Shown: positions 1 to 8,188 of the stretch, piece after piece
Layout of the letters: each line of letters begins with the position of its first letter
Numbering within the stretch: the stretch's first letter is position 1
Assembly: GCF_903994035.1 (NCBI RefSeq)
Contig: NZ_CAJEWB010000007.1
Location: 24,628-88,627 of the forward strand
Source: Phocicoccus pinnipedialis
GTDB taxonomy: Bacteria; Bacillota; Bacilli; Staphylococcales; Salinicoccaceae
Direction: 5' to 3'
Length of the DNA: 64,000 bases
Program-made: the position numbers and the translations under genes
Notes under the pieces: model-generated
What the model saw: only the letters and a program-made list of their open reading frames with translations
Database searches by the model: none
Told to the model about the DNA's origin: nothing

Positions 1-712
1 GTGTATATGTACGCTCTAAGAAGTGAGCGAAACCGTCGTGCGTAATCAATATGACAGTGCTACATCGTGTTCCATATTCCATATCTTGAAGCTCTATAAA
101 TTGACTGGATAAAGCATATTCTAGCGCTTTATCTATACCTGTATTTTGACGATGGCTATGTGTCTTTTTACTTGATGATAATAGACGAAGTAATGTGGCT
201 TTGTCTTCTTCTATGTCTCCTGAAAGGCGATCAAGCGTATGTTTACCATGCTGTACTTTCGCCCATGGTGTATTTAGGAAAGCATTAGATACACCGTGCG
301 TATTTTCAGATAATATTTCAATCTGATTGTCGTAATTATTCATATAGTAGAGGCTGTCTAAATCACCAAGAATGACATTAAAACCTCCATATTTAGAACT
401 TTCTGTTCTTAACTGTGCTAAAAACGATTTAGCATCACTTTCAGAGCGTAAAAAATCAAGAACGATATCCCCACGGGATAAGGGAGATTTCTTCGTCATT
501 TCCTCAACATTTCTAATGTTTGTGATCATAGCGATGCGCCCCGTTTTAGTTATTCCAAGCCAAGTCCCCCCACGATGTGCATCCGTACCATGAAGAATAT
601 TGCCATGTATTCTTGCAGGATATGCTGGTCTGTTATAAGACTCATCTCTGTTCGCTGCGATAGCTAATATATAATTTGGATCGTTATTTATTTTAAAATT
701 AATGACGCACAT
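1..712 (-). CDS. NRDE family protein (TANGO2-like), 3' end cut by window edge
   Basis: Reading the minus strand from the ATG at 710-712 gives an open frame of 237 codons that runs off the left edge. The N terminus reads MCVINFKINNDPNY and then has the family's Asn-Arg-Asp-Glu signature in AANRDESYNRPAYPA, followed by HRGGTWLGITKTGR, all typical of the NRDE/TANGO2 family. Cys2 is the position expected for an Ntn-type nucleophile, but the biochemical role of bacterial members is not settled. The family is usually about 250 residues, so only a short C-terminal piece is missing. The start lies 14 bases inside the upstream pseudouridine synthase gene, so the two are probably co-transcribed and translationally coupled. 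Confidence 0.85.
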   Translation of the reverse strand, partial: MCVINFKINNDPNYILAIAANRDESYNRPAYPARIHGNILHGTDAHRGGTWLGITKTGRIAMITNIRNVEEMTKKSPLSRGDIVLDFLRSESDAKSFLAQLRTESSKYGGFNVILGDLDSLYYMNNYDNQIEILSENTHGVSNAFLNTPWAKVQHGKHTLDRLSGDIEEDKATLLRLLSSSKKTHSHRQNTGIDKALEYALSSQFIELQDMEYGTRCSTVILITHDGFAHFLERTYT

Positions 713-1391
713 TTTTAATCTCCATATTAAATAAATTCCAAGGATGAATCTTTGGGGGATTTGCAGAGTTATGGATGATTCTATCTTGCGTTGGGTGTTT
801 ATAATTGAGTTCATTCGCAAAAAGTGCTAGCTGATCTCCAACCTTATTCACACCTTGCCCATAGCGTTGATCACCATAAAGAGGGTGACCGAGATGTGCG
901 AATTGTACGCGTATTTGATGGGAGCGTCCTGTTTCTAGTTTAACTGATACAAGAGAAAAATCGTCTGCGTTCTTTATTACCTGATAATGTAAGACGGCTT
1001 TTTTTGCACCTGTTTTATTTCTATGTACCACAGAAGATGTATTTGTATTTTGGTCTTTAAATAAGTAGTCTGTTAGAGTACCATTATTTTTTAGATTTCC
1101 GTGAACAACTGCTAAGTATCCTCGTTCTATTTGTTTCAGACGTAGCGCGTTTGATAACCGGCTTGCTGCTTTAGATGTTTTTGCAAATACCACGAGACCA
1201 CCAGTAGGGCGGTCCAGTCTATGAACGAGTCCTAAATACACGTTGCCTGGTTTATTGTATTTATTTTTGATGTATTCTTTAACTAAATTGAGTAAATCCT
1301 TGTCCTGAGATGAATCTTCTTGAACGGGGATATTGACTGGTTTTTCAACAACAATCGTATGATTGTCTTCATATAGTATATTTAATTTCAT
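699..1391 (-). CDS. RluA-family RNA pseudouridine synthase
   Basis: Converts a uridine in RNA (rRNA or tRNA; target not predictable) to pseudouridine in the cytoplasm. At residues 57-66 the protein has HRLDRPTGGL, the RluA-family active-site motif, with the catalytic Asp at about residue 60; the later RSHQIRVQFAHLGHPLYGDQ block is the second family signature. At 230 residues it lacks the N-terminal S4 domain found in RluD-type enzymes. The ATG follows a GAGG ribosome site. A strong terminator separates it from the aldolase gene upstream, and its end overlaps the NRDE gene start by 14 bases. Confidence 0.9.
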   Translation of the reverse strand: MKLNILYEDNHTIVVEKPVNIPVQEDSSQDKDLLNLVKEYIKNKYNKPGNVYLGLVHRLDRPTGGLVVFAKTSKAASRLSNALRLKQIERGYLAVVHGNLKNNGTLTDYLFKDQNTNTSSVVHRNKTGAKKAVLHYQVIKNADDFSLVSVKLETGRSHQIRVQFAHLGHPLYGDQRYGQGVNKVGDQLALFANELNYKHPTQDRIIHNSANPPKIHPWNLFNMEIKNVRH

Positions 1392-1400
1392 AATAACCTC

Positions 1401-1435
1401 AAAAAAACGTAGTGCTTATATTGTAGCACTACGTT
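1401..1435 (-). terminator. Rho-independent terminator of the aldolase gene
   Basis: Perfect 11-base inverted repeat AACGTAGTGCT (1406-1416) / AGCACTACGTT (1425-1435). Read on the minus strand it is followed by a T run (1401-1407), so it ends transcription from the aldolase gene just before the pseudouridine synthase start. Confidence 0.85.
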
Positions 1436-1452
1436 CGAATTAATTCTAAATC

Positions 1453-2337
1453 TTAATTTTTATTTACCGATGCATCGTAGATAGATTCAATTGATTTCTT
1501 TAAATCGGCATTGAACTCATCATCTGATTGATTTGCAGATAAACCTTCAGTTAGTGCACGTGAGAAGCTTGCTAAAATACCGTTGTTTTTCTTAAGTAAT
1601 GCATTTGCTTCGTCTCTCGTGTAACCCCCTGATAAAGCAACAACACGAATCACTCGTGGATGATTTACAAGATCTTCGTAAAGATTTGCTTCAGTTGGGA
1701 TTGTTAATTTAAGCATCACATCTTCGCCTTCAGAAAGTGCATCTAAATGAGATAACATTTCTTTGTTTAAGAATGTTTCAATTTCTTCTTTATCAGTTGA
1801 ATTAATATTCACTTCAGGTTCAATGATTGGCACTAAACCTTTTGCTAAGATTTTTTTACCAAATTCAAACTGTTGGTCAACAACTGCTTTGATGCCTGCT
1901 TCATTGAAGCTATTGATTACAGAACGCATCTTAGTTCCAAAAATGTTTCTTTCATTTGCACGATCAAGTAGTGCATCGAGTTCAGGCATATCCTTCATGA
2001 GTTGAACCCCGTTTTCTTCATCAGCAAGACCTTTGTCTACTTTTAAGAATGGAACAACATCTTTTTCGATTAAATAGTCAGCAGTGTATTTACCGTCAAC
2101 CTCTCGGTCCATCGTTTGTTCGAATAAAATAGCCCCTAAAATGTGTTCACCTGTAAAGTATGGAGCAGTAACGATACGTGTTCTCATCTCGTGAACAAGA
2201 TCAAACATCTCATCTTCATTATTATACTGGTCTTCATTTACACCATATAATTTAAGTGCTTTTGGTGTTGAACCACCACTTTGGTCTAATGCAGCGATAA
2301 ACCCTTTGCCATTTTTAACTTTTTCTAGCTGTGACAT
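1453..2337 (-). CDS. fda: fructose-bisphosphate aldolase class I
   Basis: Cytoplasmic glycolytic/gluconeogenic enzyme that splits fructose 1,6-bisphosphate through a Schiff-base lysine. The N-terminal block [19 protein letters not shown] and the segment [19 protein letters not shown] match the staphylococcal class I aldolase (Fda). The frame is open to an ATG 42 bases further upstream (2379), but I chose the ATG at 2335-2337 because it gives 294 residues, close to the usual 296, and is preceded by GGGAG; the spacing of 13 is long, so the start is slightly uncertain. It is a single-gene unit with its own terminator. Confidence 0.9.
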   Translation of the reverse strand: MSQLEKVKNGKGFIAALDQSGGSTPKALKLYGVNEDQYNNEDEMFDLVHEMRTRIVTAPYFTGEHILGAILFEQTMDREVDGKYTADYLIEKDVVPFLKVDKGLADEENGVQLMKDMPELDALLDRANERNIFGTKMRSVINSFNEAGIKAVVDQQFEFGKKILAKGLVPIIEPEVNINSTDKEEIETFLNKEMLSHLDALSEGEDVMLKLTIPTEANLYEDLVNHPRVIRVVALSGGYTRDEANALLKKNNGILASFSRALTEGLSANQSDDEFNADLKKSIESIYDASVNKN

Positions 2338-2462
2338 ATTAAAATCGACACTCCCTATAATTTTATAAAAACGTTTCAACTATAGTATGCTAAACTTTTC
2401 ACTAAAGTGCAATTATTTTATTGACAAAAGTCATATCAATGTTGTTAACTTTTTTAGAAAAC

Positions 2463-2930
2463 TTATTCATCAGCAAATACTTTGTGCCAAGTATTTTTGC
2501 CATCTAGCATCTCTTTTACAGCGTTTTTAGCTCCTTCTAAATCGTGACTCTTTGCGAATCCGCATTGCACCTCATTTTGGGCCGGTATTTCTGTTGCAGC
2601 TAGGCAGTCCAGCAACGCTTTTTCGAGTGCTTCGGCAATGTTTTCTGGGTTTTTATCATTAAATACCGTGAGATAGAAACCTGTCTGACATCCCATAGGG
2701 CTTAAGTCAATCACATTTGGATAATGGTTTCTCATATTTTCTGCCATTAAATGCTCGAGTGTATGCATTACTGGCATTTTTAAGAAAGCTTTATTAGGTT
2801 GTTTAAATCTTAAGTCATATTTATGAACTGTATCACCAATCGCACCATCAACTGTACCCGCTAATCGAATAAATGGAGCCTCTACTTTTGTATGATCTAA
2901 ATTAAAACTCTCTACATTATACTTTTTCAT
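2463..2930 (-). CDS. luxS: S-ribosylhomocysteine lyase
   Basis: Cleaves S-ribosylhomocysteine to homocysteine and the autoinducer-2 precursor in the activated methyl cycle. The metal site is visible as HTLEH (His56, Glu59, His60) plus Cys123 in NEVQCG; Cys81 in MGCQTGF is the catalytic cysteine. I use the ATG at 2928-2930 (155 residues, family about 155-160) because GAGGAG stands 8 bases before it; the longer open frame from 2993 would begin inside the promoter. Gene stands alone, divergent from an ABC ATPase gene. Confidence 0.95.
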   Translation of the reverse strand: MKKYNVESFNLDHTKVEAPFIRLAGTVDGAIGDTVHKYDLRFKQPNKAFLKMPVMHTLEHLMAENMRNHYPNVIDLSPMGCQTGFYLTVFNDKNPENIAEALEKALLDCLAATEIPAQNEVQCGFAKSHDLEGAKNAVKEMLDGKNTWHKVFADE

Positions 2931-2964
2931 AAAACTACTCCTCACTTTAATGGTTCCTATCTTA

Positions 2965-2993
2965 ATACTAACGAACAAACCACGCATGCTCAA
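2965..2993 (-). promoter_or_regulatory. candidate luxS promoter
   Basis: Minus strand: -35 TTGAGC (2988-2993), 17-base spacer, -10 TAGTAT (2965-2970), about 28 bases before the luxS ribosome site. It matches the sigma-A pattern only moderately. Confidence 0.45.
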
Positions 2994-3011
2994 GAATTTC
3001 GCACGTTAAAT

Positions 3012-3020
3012 TGGTATAAT
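3012..3020 (+). promoter_or_regulatory. extended -10 promoter abutting the ABC ATPase start
   Basis: TGGTATAAT is a perfect extended -10 (TGn + TATAAT at 3015-3020). Transcription would begin near 3027, the A of the ATG of the ATPase gene, so the message may be leaderless. No good -35 is present and there is no ribosome site before the ATG. Confidence 0.5.
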
Positions 3021-3026
3021 GAAATT

Positions 3027-3983
3027 ATGAAGAAAATCGAATTAAAAGGTATATTTAAATCATATCTAGACAATCAAATACTGAATGATATTAATTTTAG
3101 TGTTAAGTCAGGTGAAGCGTTCGTTATAGTTGGGCCATCGGGATCAGGTAAGAGCACTATCTTAAATTTAATTGCTGGGTTGGTAAAACCAGACTTTGGT
3201 GAGGTTTTTATGGGTGGGAGAGAGATTACACATGAGAATTCAAAAAATCGAAATGTGTCGTTTGTCTTTCAGGATTTTGCTCTATATCCCCACATGACGG
3301 TGTATAATAATATCGCATTTGCATTAAAGTCAAAACGAATGAATAAAACGGATATTAGAGCACGTGTGGAATCTATCTCGCATAAGTTACAAATTGAGAA
3401 ATTGTCAAACCGATATCCGAACGAGTTGTCAGGCGGACAAAAACAACGCGTTGCACTAGCACGTGCACTGGCTACTGAAGCAGAAATTATTTTAATGGAT
3501 GAACCATTGTCGAGTTTAGACACAGATCTTCGTTTTAAACTACATGAGGAGTTAAAAGAGTTTCATAAAGAAAACAATACAACACTTATTTTTGTGACCC
3601 ATGATCAAACCGAGGCGATGACTATTGCTGATCGTATAATGATAATCAATAATGGGATTATCGAACAAATTGGTACGCCACGTGAGATCTATTTAGAACC
3701 AAAAACACCATTTGTTGGGAGATTTTTTGGGACACCTAAGATGAATCTCTTCAAAGATGAAACAGGGAAACTGTTTGGAGTTCGTCCACAACACATAAAA
3801 ATATCTGACATAGATAGTGGCGAACCAGTAGTAATAAAGTCCATCGATTATTTAGGGAAAGAAAACTGGATACATTTTGAATACGATGCACATCCTTTTA
3901 TACTCTTGACTACGCGGATGGACCTAGAAGTAGGTCAAACAATTCATATCATTTTAGAGGAATCCAAGATTGCGATATTTTAA
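3027..3983 (+). CDS. MsmX/UgpC-type ABC transporter ATP-binding protein (orphan)
   Basis: ATPase subunit resembling those that drive carbohydrate importers of the MsmX/UgpC class. Walker A GPSGSGKS at residues 36-43, Q-loop VFQDFALYPHM, signature LSGGQ at 134-138, Walker B IILMDEP about 154-160 and the switch His in VTHDQTEAM are all intact. At 318 residues it is shorter than the usual 360-370, with a reduced C-terminal regulatory domain. No permease or binding protein is next to it; in Bacillus such orphan ATPases serve several distant importers, which is an inference here. The ATG has no ribosome site and sits directly at a predicted transcription start. Confidence 0.85.
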   Translation: MKKIELKGIFKSYLDNQILNDINFSVKSGEAFVIVGPSGSGKSTILNLIAGLVKPDFGEVFMGGREITHENSKNRNVSFVFQDFALYPHMTVYNNIAFALKSKRMNKTDIRARVESISHKLQIEKLSNRYPNELSGGQKQRVALARALATEAEIILMDEPLSSLDTDLRFKLHEELKEFHKENNTTLIFVTHDQTEAMTIADRIMIINNGIIEQIGTPREIYLEPKTPFVGRFFGTPKMNLFKDETGKLFGVRPQHIKISDIDSGEPVVIKSIDYLGKENWIHFEYDAHPFILLTTRMDLEVGQTIHIILEESKIAIF

Positions 3984-4001
3984 AAAGATGGAGTGGTAAC
4001 G

Positions 4002-4478
4002 ATGCTTACAGAAAAAGAGCTAGGGTACTTAGAGATTGCAGTACAGCAAGCGGAACAAGCGTTGAAGGAAGGCAATCAACCATTCGGTTCCGTACTCGTA
4101 AGTGACAAAGGAGAAATTTTATTTAAAGACAATAACCATATTTCTACCGGAGATAATACAAGGCACCCAGAGTTTGAAATTGCGAGATGGGCGAGTCAAA
4201 ATATGACCGCTGAAGAAAGAAAAAAATCAGTAGTGTACACATCAGGTGAGCACTGTCCAATGTGTGCAACTGCACACGGCATCAATGGTCTAGGAAAGAT
4301 TGTCTATGCAACAAGCAGTGATCAGTTCAGATCTTGGCAAGACGAATTTGGTGTGGATAAAGGTAATATTAAATCATTATCTATAGAAGATATCGTCGCA
4401 GGTATTGAGGTAGTAGGTCCAGTTAAAGAATTTGAAGATAGAGTAAAAGAGCTTCAGAGACAGTATTATAGTAAATAA
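4002..4478 (+). CDS. nucleoside/guanine deaminase family protein (CDA fold)
   Basis: A 158-residue zinc-dependent deaminase of the cytidine/deoxycytidylate deaminase fold. The zinc and proton-shuttle motifs are visible: His55-Pro-Glu57 in RHPEFEIA and Cys85/Cys88 in HCPMCAT. The size and the C-terminal acidic helix resemble guanine deaminase (GuaD) more than tRNA deaminase TadA, but the substrate is not certain. Start: the GTG at 3993 lies in the ribosome site, so I use the ATG at 4002, which has GGAG 8 bases before it. It follows the ATPase gene by 18 bases and converges on pbuX, a purine gene, with a shared terminator. Confidence 0.8.
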   Translation: MLTEKELGYLEIAVQQAEQALKEGNQPFGSVLVSDKGEILFKDNNHISTGDNTRHPEFEIARWASQNMTAEERKKSVVYTSGEHCPMCATAHGINGLGKIVYATSSDQFRSWQDEFGVDKGNIKSLSIEDIVAGIEVVGPVKEFEDRVKELQRQYYSK

Positions 4479-4480
4479 AA

Positions 4481-4524
4481 AAACAGCCGTCTGAGTCGTT
4501 ATCGGCTCAGACGGCTGTTTTTTA
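4481..4524. terminator. bidirectional terminator between deaminase gene and pbuX
   Basis: Long perfect stem: AAACAGCCGTCTGAG from 4481 pairs with CTCAGACGGCTGTTT ending at 4520, with an A tract before and a T tract after. It can serve both convergent genes. Confidence 0.9.
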
Positions 4525-5868
4525 TTTATAATCTTCAGTGAGAGATTCAGTGTCCTCATCAGGCATGACTTCAAACAACTGATCTTTAACATCATCATTT
4601 GGTTCTAAATTAAAGTTTAAAACTAAGTTTAAAATAATCGCAGTGAGACTTCCCATCACAATTCCACTTTCAGTAATGACAGAAATACTTGAAGGCAGTG
4701 ATTTGAAAACGTCAGGAACTGCAGTAACACCGAGTCCAAATGCAATTGAAATTGCGACGACCATTAAGTTGTTTTGGTTTTCAAAATCAACCGTAGATAG
4801 CATCTTAATGCCATAAGAAATAACCATACCGAACATCGCAATCATCGCACCGCCGAGCACAGACTCCGGTATTGCGAGTGTCGCCGCACCAATTTTTGGC
4901 ATTAAACCAAGTAAAATCAGCATGACACCAGCAATGTAGATGATGCGAAGGCGACGTACACCGGACAATTGAATCAAGCCAACATTTTGGCTAAATGTCG
5001 TATAAGGTAATGAGTTAAACAGACCACCGAATAATATTGCCACACCCTCCGCACGATATCCACGCTTTAAATCCGCTTCACGTATATCTTTATTAGTGAT
5101 ATCTCCTAGAGCAAAATAAACACCAGTGGATTCAACAAGGCTTACCATAGCGACTAGTATCATCGTTAAAATTGGTACAAGATGAAACTCTGGTGTACCA
5201 AAATAGAATACTACAGGTAAATGCAACCATGACGCTTCTTTAACGGCTGATAAGTCTACCAGGCCAAAGAATGCTGCGATAATCGTTCCTACAACTATAC
5301 CAATTAAAATAGCGATCGATGCAAAAAAACCTTTAGCAAATTTCAACACAAGTAGGATAATCAAAAGTGTTAAAAATCCAAGCCCAATATTTTCTAGCGA
5401 TGCAAAATCATCTGCACCCTGTCCACCAGCAAAGTTATTTAGCGCCACAGGGATGAGTGTCACACCAATGATTGTAACTACAGAACCTGTAACTACAGGT
5501 GGGAAAAACTTGATGAGTTTACTAAAATATTTTGCAATTAGAACAACGAATAAACCAGCGACAAGTATCGCTCCATACACTGAACCAATACTATATGTAT
5601 TTGCAATGTTGATAATTGGTCCAACAGCAGTGAACGTACACCCTAAGACAACTGGAAGGCCGATACCCATAAATTTATTTTTCCATACTTGTAAAATTGT
5701 TGCGACGCCACACATCATGATGTCAATGGAAATCAAATATGTCAATTGTGCAGTAGTCAGACCAATAGAAAAACCGACAATCAGAGGAACGACTACAGCA
5801 CCAGCGTACATCGCTAGTACGTGCTGAAGTCCGAGTGACATGTCTTTAAACATGTTTGCTTCTCTCAT
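4522..5868 (-). CDS. pbuX: xanthine permease (NCS2 family)
   Basis: Multi-pass membrane symporter for xanthine, about 12-14 hydrophobic segments over 448 residues. The start region MSLGLQHVLAMYAGAVVVP and GVATILQVWKN are typical of the NCS2 uracil/xanthine permeases, and the pairing with xpt identifies xanthine as the likely substrate. The ATG overlaps the xpt stop (ATGA), so the two are coupled; a second Met at residue 6 (5853) is possible. The C-terminal acidic tail ends at the bidirectional terminator. Confidence 0.9.
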   Translation of the reverse strand: MREANMFKDMSLGLQHVLAMYAGAVVVPLIVGFSIGLTTAQLTYLISIDIMMCGVATILQVWKNKFMGIGLPVVLGCTFTAVGPIINIANTYSIGSVYGAILVAGLFVVLIAKYFSKLIKFFPPVVTGSVVTIIGVTLIPVALNNFAGGQGADDFASLENIGLGFLTLLIILLVLKFAKGFFASIAILIGIVVGTIIAAFFGLVDLSAVKEASWLHLPVVFYFGTPEFHLVPILTMILVAMVSLVESTGVYFALGDITNKDIREADLKRGYRAEGVAILFGGLFNSLPYTTFSQNVGLIQLSGVRRLRIIYIAGVMLILLGLMPKIGAATLAIPESVLGGAMIAMFGMVISYGIKMLSTVDFENQNNLMVVAISIAFGLGVTAVPDVFKSLPSSISVITESGIVMGSLTAIILNLVLNFNLEPNDDVKDQLFEVMPDEDTESLTEDYK

Positions 5869-6446
5869 TCAGTGTCACCCACAAATTTAATATTACCTTC
5901 ATACATCGATTCAATTTTAGCCAGGGATTCCACTCTATATCCCTTGTCTCGTAATATCTTACCACCGCTTTGGAAAGCTTTTTCAATGACAATACCGAAT
6001 CCGACAATTTCAGCACCAGACTGGTTCACAACATCCATAAGTGCATTTGCAGCCTCGCCGTTTGCTAAAAAGTCATCTATGATTAGTACTTTATCTTCTG
6101 GAGATAAAAATTGACGTGCAACTGCAATCGTGTTTGTTTCTTGTTTAGTATATGAAAATACTTGCGAAGTGTAGAGATCGTCATTAAGTGTCAATGATTG
6201 TCTCTTTCTTCCGAATACGACAGGTATATCTAACTTCAATCCAACCATAACAGAGGGTGCAATACCTGAAGATTCAAGTGTAAGTACTTTTGTGATTTCA
6301 GTGTCTTTAAATCGTTCGATAAATGCTTCGCCGACTGCTTTCATTAAGACAGGGTCAATTTGGTGATTTAAGAACGAATCTACTTTGAGAACATTCTCAC
6401 TTAATGCGTTGCCATCATTTATAATACGGTCTTTTAAAAGTTTCAT
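5865..6446 (-). CDS. xpt: xanthine phosphoribosyltransferase
   Basis: Transfers phosphoribose from PRPP to xanthine to make XMP in purine salvage. The PRPP-binding loop VLIIDDFLANGEA and the N-terminal LKVDSFLNHQIDP are characteristic of Xpt. The ATG at 6444-6446 gives 193 residues (family 192-197) and has GGAGAT just ahead; the frame extends four codons to a TTG that lies inside that ribosome site, so I reject the longer form. Promoter and start are only about 30 bases apart, leaving no room for the guanine riboswitch seen on xpt in many Firmicutes. Confidence 0.92.
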   Translation of the reverse strand: MKLLKDRIINDGNALSENVLKVDSFLNHQIDPVLMKAVGEAFIERFKDTEITKVLTLESSGIAPSVMVGLKLDIPVVFGRKRQSLTLNDDLYTSQVFSYTKQETNTIAVARQFLSPEDKVLIIDDFLANGEAANALMDVVNQSGAEIVGFGIVIEKAFQSGGKILRDKGYRVESLAKIESMYEGNIKFVGDTE

Positions 6447-6476
6447 AATAATCTCCAATCGTATATTTATTTAACA

Positions 6477-6505
6477 ATAATACCAGATTAAAATGTTTGC
6501 AACAA
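6477..6505 (-). promoter_or_regulatory. xpt-pbuX promoter
   Basis: Minus strand: -35 TTGTTG (6500-6505), 17-base spacer, extended -10 TGGTATTAT with the hexamer at 6477-6482. The predicted transcript has an untranslated leader of only about 25 bases. Confidence 0.55.
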
Positions 6506-6551
6506 TGATTCGTTGGACTATATATATAGATTTATATTTTTATACAAAGTA

Positions 6552-6719
6552 TTATATGAACATTCCGACTAGAATAGATAACAAGCCAATATTTGCGACT
6601 GGATGTACTCCGATTATAGCCATGATATAAATAAAGTCTATTATGGATAGTAATCTAAACGAAAATAATCCTTCAATCTGAGTTAAAAACTTTCTAAATA
6701 GGCAGGAATTGGACTTTCG
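6552..6719 (-). pseudogene. remnant of a small membrane-protein reading frame
   Basis: The 323 bases between xpt and the next gene contain a minus-strand stretch of 55 codons free of stops, ending at TAA 6552-6554. Its C-terminal half is strongly hydrophobic and protein-like (for example VHPVANIGLLSILVGMFI), with one long membrane segment, but there is no ATG or ribosome site at its head and a stop lies directly upstream (6720-6722). It looks like the 3' remnant of a membrane protein gene. I do not recognise the parent family. The xpt promoter lies beyond its end. Confidence 0.3.
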
Positions 6720-6769
6720 TTAAATCGTTTTAAAAACCGATAAAGCCAAAATAGAACCGTACTTAAACA

Positions 6770-7045
6770 TTAAAAATATAGAAATAACGAGCCGAAAAAT
6801 ATTAAAAAGAATGGTGTAACAAATATCGCATAATAGACTCCTGGATAAGGATCATTTTTTGATATGATTACTTTTTTTATAAAGAGTTGTGCAAGTCCAA
6901 AGAATAATGTACCAGCAACTATTAGAATGATACTTCCCAGTATCGTTTGTTCGTTCAGATCGATTTTAAGCATGAGCCACAATAATCCGAAGCCACCCAA
7001 GGCACCAAGTAAAAATGACGATGTAAATTTAAGGAACTTTTCCAT
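6770..7045 (-). CDS. small hypothetical membrane protein, 3 TM
   Basis: A 91-residue protein with about three hydrophobic segments (residues 8-26, 35-57 and 68-90) and a short charged loop KKVIISKNDPYPG. The ATG follows the ribosome-like GGAGG sequence read from 7048-7052. I do not recognise the family. It is divergent from the nitroreductase gene, and the remnant frame at 6552-6719 lies downstream in the same direction. Confidence 0.6.
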   Translation of the reverse strand: MEKFLKFTSSFLLGALGGFGLLWLMLKIDLNEQTILGSIILIVAGTLFFGLAQLFIKKVIISKNDPYPGVYYAIFVTPFFLIFFGSLFLYF

Positions 7046-7118
7046 TTTACCTCCAAAGTTAAAATATTCTTATACTTATAGTATCATTAAATTAATAATT
7101 AAAGGATGGTTGATTTGA

Positions 7119-7694
7119 ATGAACGTACAAGAAGCGATTAGATTACGTCGCAGCACGAAACTATTTAAGGATATCGAACCAATTAGTCATACAGATGTAG
7201 AAGACATTATTGAAGCGGCAACACATGCACCCACACATCATTTTACAGAAGCATGGCGATTTATTGTCATGGAAGGCGATTCTAGAATGCCTTTCTACAA
7301 CGCGTGTCTTTCATTTGTGGAAGACAAATATAAAAATGTAGCTTCTGATGAGATCGAAAAGAGACGAGAAAAAATGATCTCTAAAGCACTGTTTGCACCA
7401 ACTGCAATTGCGGTAATTTATTCTGAGAATAAAGAGAATCCACGTGGCGATTATAAAGAAGACATACTTTCAATTGGTGCAGCGATTCAAAATATGTTAC
7501 TCGAAGCAACAGCAAAAGATATTCAGTCGATCTGGAAAACAGGTGGGGTATATAATAGCGCGCCTGTGAGAGAGGTTTTTAAACTGGAAGGAGATGAAGA
7601 AGTTATCGGTGTAATCTTCCTTGGTAAAGCAGCACTTGGTAAGATACCTAAGAGAATTCGTACGGATGCTGAAGACAAGACTATTTGGATTTAA
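7119..7694 (+). CDS. nitroreductase family NAD(P)H-dependent flavoprotein (YdjA-like)
   Basis: A 191-residue FMN-type oxidoreductase of the nitroreductase fold. N-terminal IRLRRSTKLF is the FMN-phosphate-binding RRS motif; EAATHAPTHHFTEAWRF, SIGAAIQNMLLEA and the late VIGVIFLGKA strand are also family features. It resembles the small YdjA/TdcF-type branch rather than NfsA/NfsB. The natural electron acceptor is unknown. AAAGGATGG precedes the ATG by a rather long 10-14 bases. Confidence 0.85.
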   Translation: MNVQEAIRLRRSTKLFKDIEPISHTDVEDIIEAATHAPTHHFTEAWRFIVMEGDSRMPFYNACLSFVEDKYKNVASDEIEKRREKMISKALFAPTAIAVIYSENKENPRGDYKEDILSIGAAIQNMLLEATAKDIQSIWKTGGVYNSAPVREVFKLEGDEEVIGVIFLGKAALGKIPKRIRTDAEDKTIWI

Positions 7695-7700
7695 GCGAAT

Positions 7701-7855
7701 ATGAAGATACCGACACTCCTGCTATACACACTTACGATGTTCGTCAGTTTTTATCTATTGTTGTCATTCCCAAAGAGTATAACTTCTTAGCATATCTAGG
7801 CGTTAACGTAATTGAATTAGGTGCGATCGTTACTAGCTTGAGGAGTGAACTATAG
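7701..7855 (+). pseudogene. small two-TM protein interrupted by a -1 frame change
   Basis: From the ATG at 7701 the frame codes for a hydrophobic segment (MKIPTLLLYTLTMFVSFYLL) and stops at TAG 7788-7790 after 29 residues. In the -1 frame, from 7775, the sequence continues as a second coherent membrane segment (NFLAYLGVNVIELGAIV) to TAG 7853-7855. Joined, they make a 51-residue protein with two membrane segments. The switch point is C CCA AAG at 7769-7775, which has the form of a -1 slippery heptamer, so either an indel has broken the gene or a programmed frameshift produces the full protein. The ribosome site is weak. Family not recognised. Confidence 0.4.
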
Positions 7856-7881
7856 TCAAAAGCCTTCTTATAAATAAAGAT

Positions 7882-7915
7882 ACCCAACACATTTTTTAAT
7901 GCGTTGGGTGTTTTA
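7882..7915. terminator. bidirectional terminator
   Basis: ACCCAAC-A-CAT (7882-7892) pairs with ATG-C-GTTGGGT (7899-7909) with one internal mismatch, flanked by T runs on either side. It separates the nitroreductase side from the convergent 63-residue gene. Confidence 0.8.
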
Positions 7916-7917
7916 AT

Positions 7918-8109
7918 TTACATATGCTTATTTTCTTCTTCTATTTCTTCTCTTGCTCTATGTCTAGTGTAGTAGAAAAATATTACTGATAAAAACGCTG
8001 AACCTACGCCAAGGAGCGGATGCACCGCTGTTGTGAAAAGACTTGCAACGTTTATTGCCAAGGCAATTAGCAAGATTACTACAGATACATAATATAGTTT
8101 TTTAAACAT
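7918..8109 (-). CDS. small hypothetical membrane protein
   Basis: A 63-residue protein with two predicted membrane segments (about residues 5-26 and 31-48) and a charged C-terminal tail RHRAREEIEEENKHM. The ATG at 8107-8109 is preceded on the minus strand by GGGGGAT, a clear ribosome site. Family not recognised. It lies downstream of pheA and may be transcribed with it. Confidence 0.6.
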   Translation of the reverse strand: MFKKLYYVSVVILLIALAINVASLFTTAVHPLLGVGSAFLSVIFFYYTRHRAREEIEEENKHM

Positions 8110-8188
8110 TCACTAAGATCCCCCATAAGTTAGATAGATTAATTATACATGAATTTAATATCAAGGTGACTTTTCGTATTTCTTGTTT

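Noticed and set aside
372..593. Plus-strand open frame of 73 codons
   Set aside because: Lies wholly opposite the NRDE gene, has no ribosome site and a low-complexity translation.
5453..5827. Plus-strand open frame of 124 codons
   Set aside because: Shadow of pbuX on the other strand; no start signals.
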